From: Prochlorococcus sp. AG-402-M15
GTDB taxonomy: Bacteria; Cyanobacteriota; Cyanobacteriia; PCC-6307; Cyanobiaceae
Reading direction: 5' to 3'
Length of the DNA stretch: 64,000 bases
Assembly: GCA_003216615.1 (NCBI GenBank)
Contig: QCIP01000004.1
Coordinates: 1 to 64,000, forward strand
Both the position numbers and the translations under genes were made by a program. Numbering within the stretch: position 1 is the stretch's first letter; the number at the start of each line of letters is the position of its first letter. The notes beneath the pieces were generated by a model. That model searched no databases. It was not told the DNA's origin and saw nothing but the letters and a program-made list of their open reading frames with translations. Positions 10,476-19,516 of this stretch are shown here, piece by piece.

Positions 10476-10710
10476 GTTTTAGTAAATCTATTGGTAGATA
10501 TTCATTTATATAAAGAAACAGTATTGTTAAAGTGCCAATAACAGAACCTATCAAACCTCCAAAAAAATTAACTAATAATCCAGATTGTCTAATTTTTGCT
10601 TCTTCATTTTTTTCTTCTTCGAAATTAGGAGAATCAACTACTTTTAAGCGCTGATTGGTTGTTGGTTGTTTGATTTGTTGGTGTCGGATGAGGGCTTCGA
10701 AATCAGGCAT
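10468..10710 (-). CDS. Small single-span membrane protein overlapping the parA-like gene
   Basis: This reads as 80 residues from the ATG at 10710: a polar, charged N-terminal half (MPDFEALIRHQQ..., then an acidic EEEKNEEAK patch), followed by one hydrophobic, glycine-containing membrane segment (about residues 50-70) and a short tail. A longer start at 10734 is possible. It overlaps the 3' end of the parA-like gene by 67 bp in a different frame, so the two are probably co-transcribed and translationally coupled. I do not recognise a family; a role as membrane partner of the ParA-like ATPase is only a guess. Confidence 0.55.
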   Translation of the reverse strand: MPDFEALIRHQQIKQPTTNQRLKVVDSPNFEEEKNEEAKIRQSGLLVNFFGGLIGSVIGTLTILFLYINEYLPIDLLKLK

Positions 10711-11315
10711 GGAATTTGTGAGGCAATTGAACAATAAGCAGACCAGCCCGTCATTCGACGAGGATCTGATCTGCCTAAATCGTCTACAGCTTCAAATACT
10801 GCATTACCAGAGGCTTCTGCTTTATCAAATGCTGAAAGTAAGGGGATAAATGTATCAAAAACATATAAACCAAAATTTTCTAGAGCTGCTTTGGCTTGTT
10901 GCGCTGCTTTTTGCTGTCTAAAATCAACTTTTACTATTACTACTGCATGGTTAACTTTTAAGTTACTTAATAAATTAGCTAGTTCGACAGTTAATTCCAC
11001 TGATCTTGCTTTTGCAGTTGTAGGTAAGATAACTAAATCTGAACCATACGCTAAGTGTTTAAGTTCTTCTTGATCACTGCTAGCCTGGCCATCAGTTATT
11101 ACAATTTCTGATGATCTTGATGCTTTAGCAGCTGAACTAACGGGGAAAACTGGAAATGGAAGATTGCCTCTTGATGCGTATGCTAATGCAGATCTATTCT
11201 TGTCGGCATCGACTATGCAAACTTTTTTATTTTCAGAATGCCAAACACTTGCAAGGTGAATACTTGTGCAGGTCTTGGCCACCCCCCCTTTTTGTCCGCA
11301 AACGGTAATGAACAA
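10644..11315 (-). CDS. Orphan ParA/MinD-family ATPase
   Basis: This 223-residue P-loop protein begins with the deviant Walker A of the ParA family (CGQKGGVAKT, residues 6-15), followed by the VDADKNRSA (Walker A') and VITDGQAS regions. Family members position plasmids, chromosomes or protein cargo. There is no parB, no obvious parS and no replication gene nearby, so this is not an evident chromosome-partition locus. The start is TTG at 11315. The Walker A codons contain a run of seven G. The C-terminal 23 residues are encoded by DNA shared in another frame with the downstream membrane-protein gene. Confidence 0.8.
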   Translation of the reverse strand: MFITVCGQKGGVAKTCTSIHLASVWHSENKKVCIVDADKNRSALAYASRGNLPFPVFPVSSAAKASRSSEIVITDGQASSDQEELKHLAYGSDLVILPTTAKARSVELTVELANLLSNLKVNHAVVIVKVDFRQQKAAQQAKAALENFGLYVFDTFIPLLSAFDKAEASGNAVFEAVDDLGRSDPRRMTGWSAYCSIASQIPCLISKPSSDTNKSNNQQPISA

Positions 11316-11466
11316 TTTTTTATTTTTATTTCTCTTACTTTGGAGAATAATTTCTTAATGTCAAGAGAAATTGATTTTGAATGCATTAAAACTTATTTTT
11401 TGAAATATTTTAAAGAGGTTAATATTTTTAGATAACCTTATAAAGTTCCTTAATTTAAATAGGCTA

Positions 11467-12429
11467 GTGAAGAAAAGAATTGGATTAGGTACTTGGTCTT
11501 GGGGGAATAAGCTTTTTTGGAATTACAAAACTACAAATGACGATGATTTACGTGAGACATATAATGAAGCGTTAAGAAGAGGTTTTGATCTAATTGATAC
11601 TGCAGATTCTTACGGAACTGGGAATCTGCAGGGTAGAAGTGAATTATTGATAGGCAAATTTTTACTAAATACTTCTTCCGCAAAGAAAAACAGAATTCAA
11701 GTAGCAACCAAACTTGCACCTTATCCCTGGAGAATCGGTGAGAGAGGTTTTAATAAACCTTTTTTGAAAAGTTTAGAAAGACTTAATAACAAATTAGATA
11801 TAGTGCAATTACATTGGTCAACTGCAAAATACAATCCTTGGCAGGAATTAGGGCTGTTGAATAATCTTTGCGATTTAAAAGATCAAGGCTTTGATTTTCA
11901 AATCGGCTTATCAAATATAGGCCCTAAAAGATTGACGAAATTAATTAATTTCTTGGCAAAAAGACATCAGAGCCTAAACAGTGTTCAGATTCAGTTTTCT
12001 TTGCTTGCTCCCGATTTAGGAAAACAATATCAGGTAAAAAAAATTTGCGCAGAAAATAATATTGATTTCTTTGCTTATAGTCCTTTGTCCTTTGGAATAC
12101 TTTGTATTGATCCAGATAAAGAAGAAAATAAAGAAAAAAGTTTTATACGTAATGCTTTATTTGAAAACTATAAAAAACCAACATATGAATTGCGAAAGTG
12201 TCTTAAAAGTATTGCGAATCAAAGATCAGTTTCCCAAGCTCAAGTAGCAATTAATTGGTGTTGTTATCAAGGAACTATTCCACTTGTGGGAATGAGAAAA
12301 AGATCCCAAGTTATAGATATATCCAATGTATTCAGGTGGAATTTAAATAAAAATGAATTTAAATTACTTCAGGAGGTTTCAAAAAATTGTTTAAAAAAAA
12401 TCCCTAAAAATCTTTTTTCAAGTATTTAA
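11467..12429 (+). CDS. Aldo/keto reductase family oxidoreductase
   Basis: This is an NAD(P)H-dependent carbonyl-reductase-like protein of 320 residues with the (beta/alpha)8 aldo/keto reductase pattern. The expected catalytic tetrad can be read as D44 and Y49 (DTADSYG), K82 (ATKLAPY) and H116 (VQLHWS). A C-terminal segment with the family's VAINWCCYQGTIPLVGMR motif binds the cofactor. The start is GTG. The substrate cannot be told from sequence. It is divergent from the parA-like gene. Confidence 0.88.
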   Translation: MKKRIGLGTWSWGNKLFWNYKTTNDDDLRETYNEALRRGFDLIDTADSYGTGNLQGRSELLIGKFLLNTSSAKKNRIQVATKLAPYPWRIGERGFNKPFLKSLERLNNKLDIVQLHWSTAKYNPWQELGLLNNLCDLKDQGFDFQIGLSNIGPKRLTKLINFLAKRHQSLNSVQIQFSLLAPDLGKQYQVKKICAENNIDFFAYSPLSFGILCIDPDKEENKEKSFIRNALFENYKKPTYELRKCLKSIANQRSVSQAQVAINWCCYQGTIPLVGMRKRSQVIDISNVFRWNLNKNEFKLLQEVSKNCLKKIPKNLFSSI

Positions 12430-12437
12430 TTCAATTT

Positions 12438-12575
12438 TTAGGAAGATATCTTTTTATTTTTTTTTATTTGACAACTATTATTCCATAGTTCAGTAGGAAA
12501 TTTTTCACCTGTGAATCTAATAACTCTAGGTTGAAGATTTATTAAAAAGTCATTTATGTTTTTATTGGTTTTCAT
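12438..12575 (-). CDS. Possible 45-aa protein of unknown function
   Basis: An ATG-started frame of 45 codons runs between the aldo/keto reductase and ssrA. The product is basic and begins MKTNKNINDFLINLQPR, with a VIRFTGEKFPTELWNN core and a lysine-rich tail. It has no membrane segment. The amino acid composition looks protein-like rather than random, but I recognise no family. It could be a real small gene or chance. Confidence 0.4.
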   Translation of the reverse strand: MKTNKNINDFLINLQPRVIRFTGEKFPTELWNNSCQIKKNKKISS

Positions 12576-12729
12576 TTTGCAGGGTTGGAGTTTTTAATAA
12601 GATAAATTAATTTAAAACTAATCTTCTCAGTATTTATACCTATAAAGTTAAAAAAATTCTTTTTAATACAAGCAATTGCAGCAATATTTACAAAATAACA
12701 AATTATCTACTACAACTTCTAAGTTATTT

Positions 12730-12755
12730 AAAAAAGTGGAGTCCTTCCAGACTCC
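12730..12755 (-). terminator. Rho-independent terminator of ssrA
   Basis: On the minus strand GGAGTC (12755-12750) and GACTCC (12743-12738) form a 6-bp GC-rich stem with a 6-nt loop, followed two bases later by six T residues. It lies just past the tmRNA coding piece, where a terminator is expected; part of the stem may belong to the RNA's own 3' end. Confidence 0.7.
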
Positions 12756-12756
12756 G

Positions 12757-12993
12757 CGCATCATTTGGTTGATAAGGCTGATATGACCCCATCTCCTTAA
12801 GGATCAAGCAGCAACTGGTGCTGTTTGACGGGAGAAACTAACGATTTTGTTAGCGTTTGTGTTTTTGCTCTAACCGAGCCGGCTTCAGTCATCTTCCTTA
12901 TGCCCCGTCGAAACCATTACAACCCCAAAAAGTGGAGTTGAGCGGAATCGAACCGCTGTCCGAAACATTGGTTGAGATCACCTAGTCCAATTG
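12757..12993 (-). ncRNA. ssrA: Two-piece (circularly permuted) tmRNA
   Basis: tmRNA rescues stalled ribosomes and tags their products for proteolysis. On the minus strand the tRNA-like 3' half comes first: a T-arm (12956-12942, GCGGTTCGATTCCGC) and the acceptor strand CAACTCCA ending at 12933. Six bases later the 5' half starts at 12926 with GGGGTTGTAATGG, whose GGGGTTG pairs with CAACTCC. This permuted order is known for marine picocyanobacteria. The tag frame at 12854-12804 reads ANKIVSFSRQTAPVAA-stop, the Prochlorococcus tag. The outer ends are approximate. SmpB is not in the window. Confidence 0.95.
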
Positions 12994-13057
12994 GACATTT
13001 ATATTCTGACAGGCAAAATGAGTATTGAATAGTTTTTTTATTAAGTTTTTATCGTAT

Positions 13058-14182
13058 ATGAATGTAGTTGCATCAGCTCCAGAGGGACTTGAGAAATATT
13101 TAGCTGAAGAAATTTCAAATTTAGGTGGGTTTAATATTAATACTTATAAAAGATTTATTAATTTTGAATGTGATTTTGAAACTTTTTATAGAGTTCATTT
13201 CTATTCCAAATTAGCATTTCGTTTTTATAGAGAAATTGCGAGTTTTAATTGCTACGATAAACAATCTCTATATGAGGGCGTTAGAGATTCATTTGACTGG
13301 TTAGATTGGTTACACTATGAAAAAACGTTTAATGTCCAAGTAACTGGTAAAACATCTTATTTAAGTCATACACATTTTACTGCTCTTGAAGTTAAAAATT
13401 CTATAACTGATTTGCAAAAGGCAGTTTGGAATAAAAGATCAAATATTTCTTTAGATAACCCTGATTTTATAATTCATTTGCATTTAAATAATAATAAAGC
13501 AATTATCAGTCTTCAAAGTAGTGTGGAAAGTTTACACAAAAGAGGCTATAGACCAGCAGTTGGAAATGCTCCATTAAAAGAAAATTTAGCTTCTGGATTG
13601 ATAAAGATGACTCAATGGAATGGCAAAGTCCCTTTAATTGATATTATGTGCGGCTCAGCAACTTTTTTAATTGAAGCAGTGAACCAATTTCTTGAAGTTC
13701 CTACAAATACTGATAAAGTATATCTTTTTGAGAATTGGTTGGACTTTAGGAAAAATATTTACCTTAATGAAAAAAATAAGGCAAAAAATAAAATTATTAA
13801 TTATGAAAAATTACCAAAAATTATAGGCTGCGAAATTAATACAAAGGTTTTTGAGCATGCGACATTAAACTCATCATTGGCAGGACTCGAAAATTATATT
13901 GAACTTATAAATATTGATTTTTTAGAACTTCAATTAAAACTTACGCCTGGGCTTATTATATGTAATCCTCCATATGGCAAAAAATTGGGAGATGAAAATG
14001 AATTAATATGTTTATATGAGAGAATTGGGATCTTCCTAAAGAATAACTTTTCAGGTTGGGAATTTTGGCTGCTAAGCGGAAATCCAAAACTAACAAAATA
14101 TTTGAAAATGAAATCTTCATTGAAAATTCCTGTGAGCAATGGGGGGATTGATTGCAGATGGATAAAGTACTTAATAAGGTAA
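13058..14182 (+). CDS. THUMP-type RNA methyltransferase, RlmL-like
   Basis: This is a SAM-dependent methyltransferase of the COG0116 group (23S rRNA or tRNA guanine-N2 methyltransferases). I take the ATG at 13058 (374 residues, MNVVASAPEGLEKYLAEE...), because family members start right before this phrase; the frame is open to a TTG at 13025. An N-terminal THUMP-like RNA-binding region (about residues 1-150) is followed by a RGYRPAVGNAPLKENLA motif, a SAM-binding DIMCGSATFLIEA motif and the catalytic NPPYG motif. RlmK is not fused to it. The exact target base is not determined. Confidence 0.88.
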   Translation: MNVVASAPEGLEKYLAEEISNLGGFNINTYKRFINFECDFETFYRVHFYSKLAFRFYREIASFNCYDKQSLYEGVRDSFDWLDWLHYEKTFNVQVTGKTSYLSHTHFTALEVKNSITDLQKAVWNKRSNISLDNPDFIIHLHLNNNKAIISLQSSVESLHKRGYRPAVGNAPLKENLASGLIKMTQWNGKVPLIDIMCGSATFLIEAVNQFLEVPTNTDKVYLFENWLDFRKNIYLNEKNKAKNKIINYEKLPKIIGCEINTKVFEHATLNSSLAGLENYIELINIDFLELQLKLTPGLIICNPPYGKKLGDENELICLYERIGIFLKNNFSGWEFWLLSGNPKLTKYLKMKSSLKIPVSNGGIDCRWIKYLIR

Positions 14183-14183
14183 T

Positions 14184-14570
14184 TTATTTTTTGCCTAAAA
14201 CGGCTTTTGTTGTCTTGCCTAAACCCTCCAATGTTTGAGGAAGATAAGGTCCTTTGGCTAATTTGCCTCCAAGTTTCAAACTTAAGCCTGCAAGAAATAA
14301 ATCGATAAATATTATGAGTAATAAATTATATTCGATATTCCAGTTATTATATTTTGTTATAAAGAGATAAAAAATAATATGAATGCAAATTAAAACTAAT
14401 AATAGTAAAGTGCTTCCAATGGCCAAAAATATTCCACCACTAATTAATCTTCTTTTTTCTCTATCAACTTCTTGAAGAGCTATTTTTACATGCAAATCCA
14501 TCACTGAACTTGCAATAGCTGAAATTCTTGAAGCGGTATTAGCAAAGTTTTTATTTTTTGGTTTTTCCAT
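14184..14570 (-). CDS. Phage-holin-superfamily (PF07332-type) membrane protein
   Basis: From the ATG at 14570 the protein has 128 residues; a GTG at 14585 would add five. A basic N terminus and an amphipathic helix (SRISAIASSVMDLHVKIALQEVDREK) precede two strongly hydrophobic segments, and the C terminus is short and basic. This is the layout of the putative Actinobacteriota holin-X/holin superfamily III proteins, which in free-living bacteria are usually chromosomal membrane proteins unrelated to phage lysis. The ATG follows the upstream gene's stop almost immediately (TAATATG), indicating translational coupling. Confidence 0.65.
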   Translation of the reverse strand: MEKPKNKNFANTASRISAIASSVMDLHVKIALQEVDREKRRLISGGIFLAIGSTLLLLVLICIHIIFYLFITKYNNWNIEYNLLLIIFIDLFLAGLSLKLGGKLAKGPYLPQTLEGLGKTTKAVLGKK

Positions 14571-14571
14571 A

Positions 14572-15033
14572 TTATTTTCTGCCACTGTTGAGGAGAGTTC
14601 CTATTAGTAAACCAATACCAGCGGCAATAGCAATAGATAATATTGGTTTTTTTCTTATTGGATTTTCTATTTTTGGTCTAAGTGTATTGTTAAGTTCCTC
14701 TAGTAACTCTTCTAATTGACTTTCAATAGGTTCAATTTTTTCTGATATTTCCCAATTGTTTTCTCGGATTGAATCAATGATTTCAAATAGTTGGCGTTTA
14801 ATTCCAATTGCAGAGGTTCCACTATGGCTCGCTATTACTTTAACTAAATCATCGATACTCCCCTTTGTGGCTTCAAGGGTTTGTTGAGCAATGGTAGGCC
14901 ATTTTTCTTTTATTAAAGGTATTAAACTATCAATTTTTTCAAGTAACCATTTTTCCAAGATAACTTCTTGTTCAGGAAGTTCAGAGTTACCTTCTTTTTC
15001 TTCTACTTCTTTGGGAGGATGGTAAGTCTCCAT
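14572..15033 (-). CDS. YqjD/ElaB-like protein with C-terminal membrane anchor
   Basis: This 153-residue protein is acidic and helical through most of its length, with an amphipathic middle. It ends in one glycine-containing membrane segment (SIAIAAGIGLLIGTLL) and a short basic tail, as in the DUF883/YqjD group whose E. coli members bind ribosomes or the inner membrane. Homology is weak by eye, so the name reflects layout only. It is the first gene of a two-gene operon with the holin-like protein. Confidence 0.55.
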   Translation of the reverse strand: METYHPPKEVEEKEGNSELPEQEVILEKWLLEKIDSLIPLIKEKWPTIAQQTLEATKGSIDDLVKVIASHSGTSAIGIKRQLFEIIDSIRENNWEISEKIEPIESQLEELLEELNNTLRPKIENPIRKKPILSIAIAAGIGLLIGTLLNSGRK

Positions 15034-15203
15034 TATTTAATCTTATTTACTTTAAGATTAGACCCTATTTTCTTAATTTGGAACCCTTATCTAAAGATTT
15101 GTGCGATTTATATAGAATAAAAACATATAAAAGTTTATTTACATTTTCTTTATCTACTCTGTTCTGCAAGAAGGTTTTGTTAAGCTATTACTGAATTTAT
15201 TAA

Positions 15204-15359
15204 ATGAGTTTAAATTTCATCATGGATATCACATTTGCATCATTAATTTTTGCATCTCGCACAATCCCTACAGACTTTGGATTAGTAGCAGCAGCTATCG
15301 CTGGAGCTGGAAGTTTGCTATTCATTGCTTTAAGATTTGTCCCTGATGCAAGTAATTAA
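15204..15359 (+). CDS. Small single-span membrane protein, 51 or 45 aa
   Basis: The frame starts at ATG 15204, or more likely at ATG 15222 (MDITFASLIFASR...), and ends at TAA 15357-15359. Residues after a polar IPTDFG stretch form one alanine/glycine-rich membrane helix (LVAAAIAGAGSLLFIALRF) ending in VPDASN. Size and layout resemble small photosynthetic or NDH-1 subunits of cyanobacteria, but I cannot assign it to one. It has its own upstream region (170 bp). Confidence 0.6.
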   Translation: MSLNFIMDITFASLIFASRTIPTDFGLVAAAIAGAGSLLFIALRFVPDASN

Positions 15360-15441
15360 ATAAAAGGAACCATCTTAAATAAAATATATTTTTACCTCAA
15401 CTTTGTTTTGAAAGTAGATTTGATTTTTTATCAACTAGATA

Positions 15442-15804
15442 ATGAATAAATGGGTTTTGCTTGAACATAAAGTTTACTCTGCTAACTCTATAGAAATTCA
15501 TTATGATTTTCTTGTTGAAAATGGAATAGATTGTTTAACTTGGAAATTTTTAAAACTACCATTATTAAATCAAGATTCTGTAGAAATTGTTAAACAGGCA
15601 AATCATAGACTTGTATGGCTATCCAGGGTTGAACATGAACTTTCTGAAAATCGAGGTTTCGTAAAAAGAATTGATCATGGAATATTTAAAAACGTTTCTG
15701 ATAAATTTGACTCTGAATGTTTTCGATTAATTTTGGACGGTAATCTTCTTTATGGTTTAGTTGAAATTTCGGGTAATTCTTGTAGATTGAGTAAAAATAA
15801 TTAA
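15442..15804 (+). CDS. Conserved hypothetical protein, 120 aa
   Basis: This is a soluble protein of 120 residues with no membrane segment or cysteine cluster. The beginning (MNKWVLLEHKVY...IEIHYDFLVE) and the central RLVWLSRVEHELSENRG phrase look like a conserved single-domain fold of marine cyanobacteria. The HYDFLVE phrase is reminiscent of the DNA-ligase-D 3'-phosphoesterase domain family (which has HxDxR-type motifs), but the later motifs cannot be confirmed. Function unknown. It is followed by smc on the same strand after 76 bp. Confidence 0.75.
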   Translation: MNKWVLLEHKVYSANSIEIHYDFLVENGIDCLTWKFLKLPLLNQDSVEIVKQANHRLVWLSRVEHELSENRGFVKRIDHGIFKNVSDKFDSECFRLILDGNLLYGLVEISGNSCRLSKNN

Positions 15805-15880
15805 TATTCATTTATAAATAATCGTAATATTTCTATTGAGAATCTTTGCAAATTAGTTATTCTTATTTAGCTATTGAAAC

Positions 15881-18800
15881 TTGAGATTGGTACATATCAA
15901 TCAGGTCGAGTTTGAAAATTTTAAATCTTTTGGAGGAAGTGTAAAAATTCCTCTTGAAGAAGGTTTTACAGTGGTTACGGGGCCTAACGGTTCTGGGAAA
16001 AGTAATATTTTAGATGGAATTTTATTCTGTTTAGGTTTAACTAATAGTAGAGGTATGAGGGCAGAAAGATTACCAGATCTAATAAATAACTCCAAAGTTA
16101 AAGAGGGTAAGTCATCCGAAACATTTGTTTCGGTAAAATTTAATATTCAAGATTGGTCTCCCAGAGAAGAACTTCCGCCCTTGGAACTAGAAGATGAAGA
16201 AATTGTTCTTAATAAGAGTCAAAAAGAATGGGTAGTTTCTAGAAAATTAAGGCTTATGCCAGGCGGTTCTTATGCTTCGACTTATACTTCTGATGGAAAA
16301 CAATGTACCTTGCAACAAATTCAGAGAATATTAAGGGATATTAGTGTTGATCCTGAGGGTAGCAATGTTGTTATGCAGGGTGATGTAACAAGAATAGTAT
16401 CAATGAATAATAAGGAAAGGAGAAATCTTATTGATGAATTAGCAGGAGTTGCACTTTTTGATACAAGAATAGAACAAACTAATGCAAAATTAAATGATGT
16501 TTTCGAAAGACAAGAAAGATGTGAGATTTTAGAAAATGAATTGCAATCTAGTAAAAATAAGCTTGAAAAAGAATGTGAAAAAGCAAAGCGATATAAAGAG
16601 TTAAAGGCAAAACTGCTTCAAATAATGAAATTAGAGAAAGTTCTTATTTTTGATAAACAAGTTAAGCATGTTGAATCTATAGAGAAAAAAGAAACTGAAA
16701 TTGAAAAAAATAAAATATTATTTAATCAACAAAAAGAATCTATTAATAAAGAAATATCAGTTTTAGAAGGTGCTTTGAAAATTCTCGTTGCTGAGCTTAA
16801 GGAGAAAGGAGAGGATACTTTGATAAAAGTGAATTCTGAAATTGGAAGCATTAATTCTAGCTTGAGAGAACTTGATAGGATATCAAGTTTGAATAAAGAG
16901 GAGGGCATTAAATTACAAAAGCAGAGAGATGAAATTGCAATATCTAAGAGGAATATTGAGTTAGAAAAGATGAATAAAGTAAATTTCGATGATAATTTTT
17001 TAAAGAAATTGAACTTGCAAATTGACGATCTTACATCAAAACATAAATTATCCAGAAAAAAACTTTCTGATGCAGCGGGAGAATCTGGAGAATTCTCAAA
17101 ACAAAATATCACATTAAATGCTGAGCTTGAAAGTATAAAAAATAAAATTAACCCTTTGGAAACAAAAAAAAGGAAAGTTGAAGAAGAAATGATTCAAAAT
17201 AATATTCAAAAAGAGTCAATATCTTCTCAGATCAAAGCTTTAGTTTTAGAAAAGCAGAAATTTTTAGAGGGAAATCAAAGAAAAAAAGAGACATCTGATA
17301 TAAATAAAAATAACTTGACAAGTAATAGCTCGGAAATTGATTCATTAAAAAATGAAATTGATTTATTAAATAAAACTAAAATAAGGTTAAACTATGAGCA
17401 ATTAAGGCTTGAAAAGGATTTATCCAGATTTGAAAGTAGAAAGGAAGCATTAAATGAATCTAGAGGTTCATATGCTCTCAGAATTCTTTTAGAAGCAGGT
17501 TTAGAGGGTATACATGGTTATGTAGCTCAGCTTGGAGAGGTAAATGAGAAAAATAGATACGCATTAGAAATTGCCGCTGGAAATAGACTCGGACAAATTG
17601 TTGTTGACAATGATCAGATTGCAGCTCAAGCAATTGAAATTCTTAAAAAGAAAAAGGCGGGGAGATTAACTTTTTTACCTTTAAATAGAATTAGAAGTCA
17701 AAAGAAGAATTATGCAATTTTAAAATTTGAAAATAATAGAGAGCATGGATTTATTGATAAAGCCATTGATTTAATTACTTTTGATGAAGTTTATTCAGAT
17801 GTTTTTAGATATGTTTTTGGAGATACGTTGGTTTTTTCAGACTTAGCCTCAGCTAGGTTATCTAAACAAAAAAATAGGTTGGTGACTTTAAGTGGTGAAT
17901 TATTAGAAGCAAGTGGTGCAATTACAGGCGGTAGCATGTTAAAAAAAGATTTAGCTTATAGATTTGGAATAAATAATGAATTTGACGATTCTAGCCCTTT
18001 AAAAAAAAGATTAATGGTCATTGAAGAAGCTTTAAAAGAGTCAAATAATGATTTATTCATAAAAAATAATAGACTCAATCAATTAAATTCTAACCGCAGT
18101 CAAATAATTGAGGCTTGTGCTTCATTCAACAAAGAAATTGAAGTAAATAAAAAATCTTTTGAAGTTGTCATGAAAAGAATTGAGGATTTTAAATCGAGTT
18201 TAAATAAAATTGATAGTGCTAATAATTTATTAGTTGAGGATTTTGATCGTTTACAAAATGAATTGAAGCCTCATCATGATAAGTTTGATCAATTGCAAAT
18301 TATTCTTAAGAAGAATTACGAAAAAAATCAGAAATCAGCATTAATAGCTTTTAATAACGATTTTAATAATCTTGATAAGAAACTTGAATTACTTATTAAG
18401 GAGAGAGATACATTGCTAGAAAAGAAGAATGAATTTGCTTTAAATCAAGAGCGCATCAATAATTCATTTAAAATTACATTATTAAAAGAAAAAAACTTGC
18501 AGGAATCTATCAAAGAACTTGCAATTGCTCATAGTGAATGGATAGAAAAAAGAGATAAATTTAAAAAAGAACTTTTAGCGCTCGATAATCAAAAAAATTC
18601 CCTAGAGAAGGATTTAGGTTTATTGAGAAGGAAAAGAGATGAATTAAACTCTTCAATTTCAAATAAAAGGCAAGAATATAATAACTATCTTTTGAAGCTT
18701 GAATATCTTGAAAGGGATATGCATTCTCTTAAAGAAGAGATGAGGAGCGAGAAAATAAAATTAGAAAATTATAAAAAAGATCTACCTAATCCTTTACCGA

Positions 18801-19471
18801 ACTTTCGAGAATATGAAGGGAAGAGTCTTGAATTGTTGCAATCAGAAATCTCGATCATAAATGCAAAATTACAAAGCTTAGAGCCTGTTAATATGTTGGC
18901 TCTTGATGAATTAGAAGAATTAATTGAGAGATTAAATAGTTTAAGAGAAAAATTAGAAATTTTATCTAATGAAAGATCTGAATTATTGCTGAGAATAGAA
19001 ACTGTATCGACAATGCGTCAGGAGGCTTTTATGCAAGCATTTGTAGAAGTTGATAAACACTTTAGAGAAATTTTTGCAAATTTATCTGATGGAGATGGTT
19101 TCCTTCAACTTGAAAATCCTAATTCTCCCTTGGAAGGAGGATTAACTTTAGTAGCTCATCCTAAGGGGAAAAATGTCAGAAGATTAGCCTCTATGTCAGG
19201 TGGTGAAAAATCATTAACTGCTTTAAGTTTTTTATTTGCTTTGCAAAAGTATAAACCTTCCCCTTTTTATGCATTAGATGAGGTTGATAGTTTTTTAGAT
19301 GGTATAAATGTTGAAAGGTTGTCAAAATTAATATCTAATCAGTCATCAAATGCTCAATTTATAGTCGTAAGTCATAGAAGGCCTATGATTAGTGCGTCTG
19401 AAAGAACAATTGGTGTTGCGCAAGCAAGAGGTGCTAATACTCAAGTTGTTGGGTTACCAAATGCTGCATAA
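15881..19471 (+). CDS. smc: Chromosome segregation protein SMC
   Basis: SMC is the ATPase of bacterial condensin, forming a dimer that organises and segregates the chromosome. The 1196-residue protein has every part in order: an N-terminal head with Walker A GPNGSGKSN (K40), a long coiled coil, a hinge around residues 540-660 (GIHGYVAQLGEV...ALEIAAGNRLGQIVVD), a second coiled coil, and the C-terminal head with signature LASMSGGEKSLTAL and Walker B YALDEVDSFLDG. The start is TTG, directly before the conserved beginning. scpA and scpB are not in the window. Confidence 0.96.
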   Translation: MRLVHINQVEFENFKSFGGSVKIPLEEGFTVVTGPNGSGKSNILDGILFCLGLTNSRGMRAERLPDLINNSKVKEGKSSETFVSVKFNIQDWSPREELPPLELEDEEIVLNKSQKEWVVSRKLRLMPGGSYASTYTSDGKQCTLQQIQRILRDISVDPEGSNVVMQGDVTRIVSMNNKERRNLIDELAGVALFDTRIEQTNAKLNDVFERQERCEILENELQSSKNKLEKECEKAKRYKELKAKLLQIMKLEKVLIFDKQVKHVESIEKKETEIEKNKILFNQQKESINKEISVLEGALKILVAELKEKGEDTLIKVNSEIGSINSSLRELDRISSLNKEEGIKLQKQRDEIAISKRNIELEKMNKVNFDDNFLKKLNLQIDDLTSKHKLSRKKLSDAAGESGEFSKQNITLNAELESIKNKINPLETKKRKVEEEMIQNNIQKESISSQIKALVLEKQKFLEGNQRKKETSDINKNNLTSNSSEIDSLKNEIDLLNKTKIRLNYEQLRLEKDLSRFESRKEALNESRGSYALRILLEAGLEGIHGYVAQLGEVNEKNRYALEIAAGNRLGQIVVDNDQIAAQAIEILKKKKAGRLTFLPLNRIRSQKKNYAILKFENNREHGFIDKAIDLITFDEVYSDVFRYVFGDTLVFSDLASARLSKQKNRLVTLSGELLEASGAITGGSMLKKDLAYRFGINNEFDDSSPLKKRLMVIEEALKESNNDLFIKNNRLNQLNSNRSQIIEACASFNKEIEVNKKSFEVVMKRIEDFKSSLNKIDSANNLLVEDFDRLQNELKPHHDKFDQLQIILKKNYEKNQKSALIAFNNDFNNLDKKLELLIKERDTLLEKKNEFALNQERINNSFKITLLKEKNLQESIKELAIAHSEWIEKRDKFKKELLALDNQKNSLEKDLGLLRRKRDELNSSISNKRQEYNNYLLKLEYLERDMHSLKEEMRSEKIKLENYKKDLPNPLPNFREYEGKSLELLQSEISIINAKLQSLEPVNMLALDELEELIERLNSLREKLEILSNERSELLLRIETVSTMRQEAFMQAFVEVDKHFREIFANLSDGDGFLQLENPNSPLEGGLTLVAHPKGKNVRRLASMSGGEKSLTALSFLFALQKYKPSPFYALDEVDSFLDGINVERLSKLISNQSSNAQFIVVSHRRPMISASERTIGVAQARGANTQVVGLPNAA

Positions 19472-19516
19472 ACACACTTTTTTAAATTTATACGTCAGAA
19501 TGATGAAAAGGTATTT

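Noticed and set aside
10644-11315. Chromosome or plasmid partition locus
   Set aside because: No ParB, no parS-like palindromes and no replication initiator; only an orphan ParA-like ATPase.
14184-14570. Prophage lysis cassette suggested by the holin-like protein
   Set aside because: No endolysin, integrase or phage structural genes nearby; this family is common as an ordinary chromosomal membrane protein.
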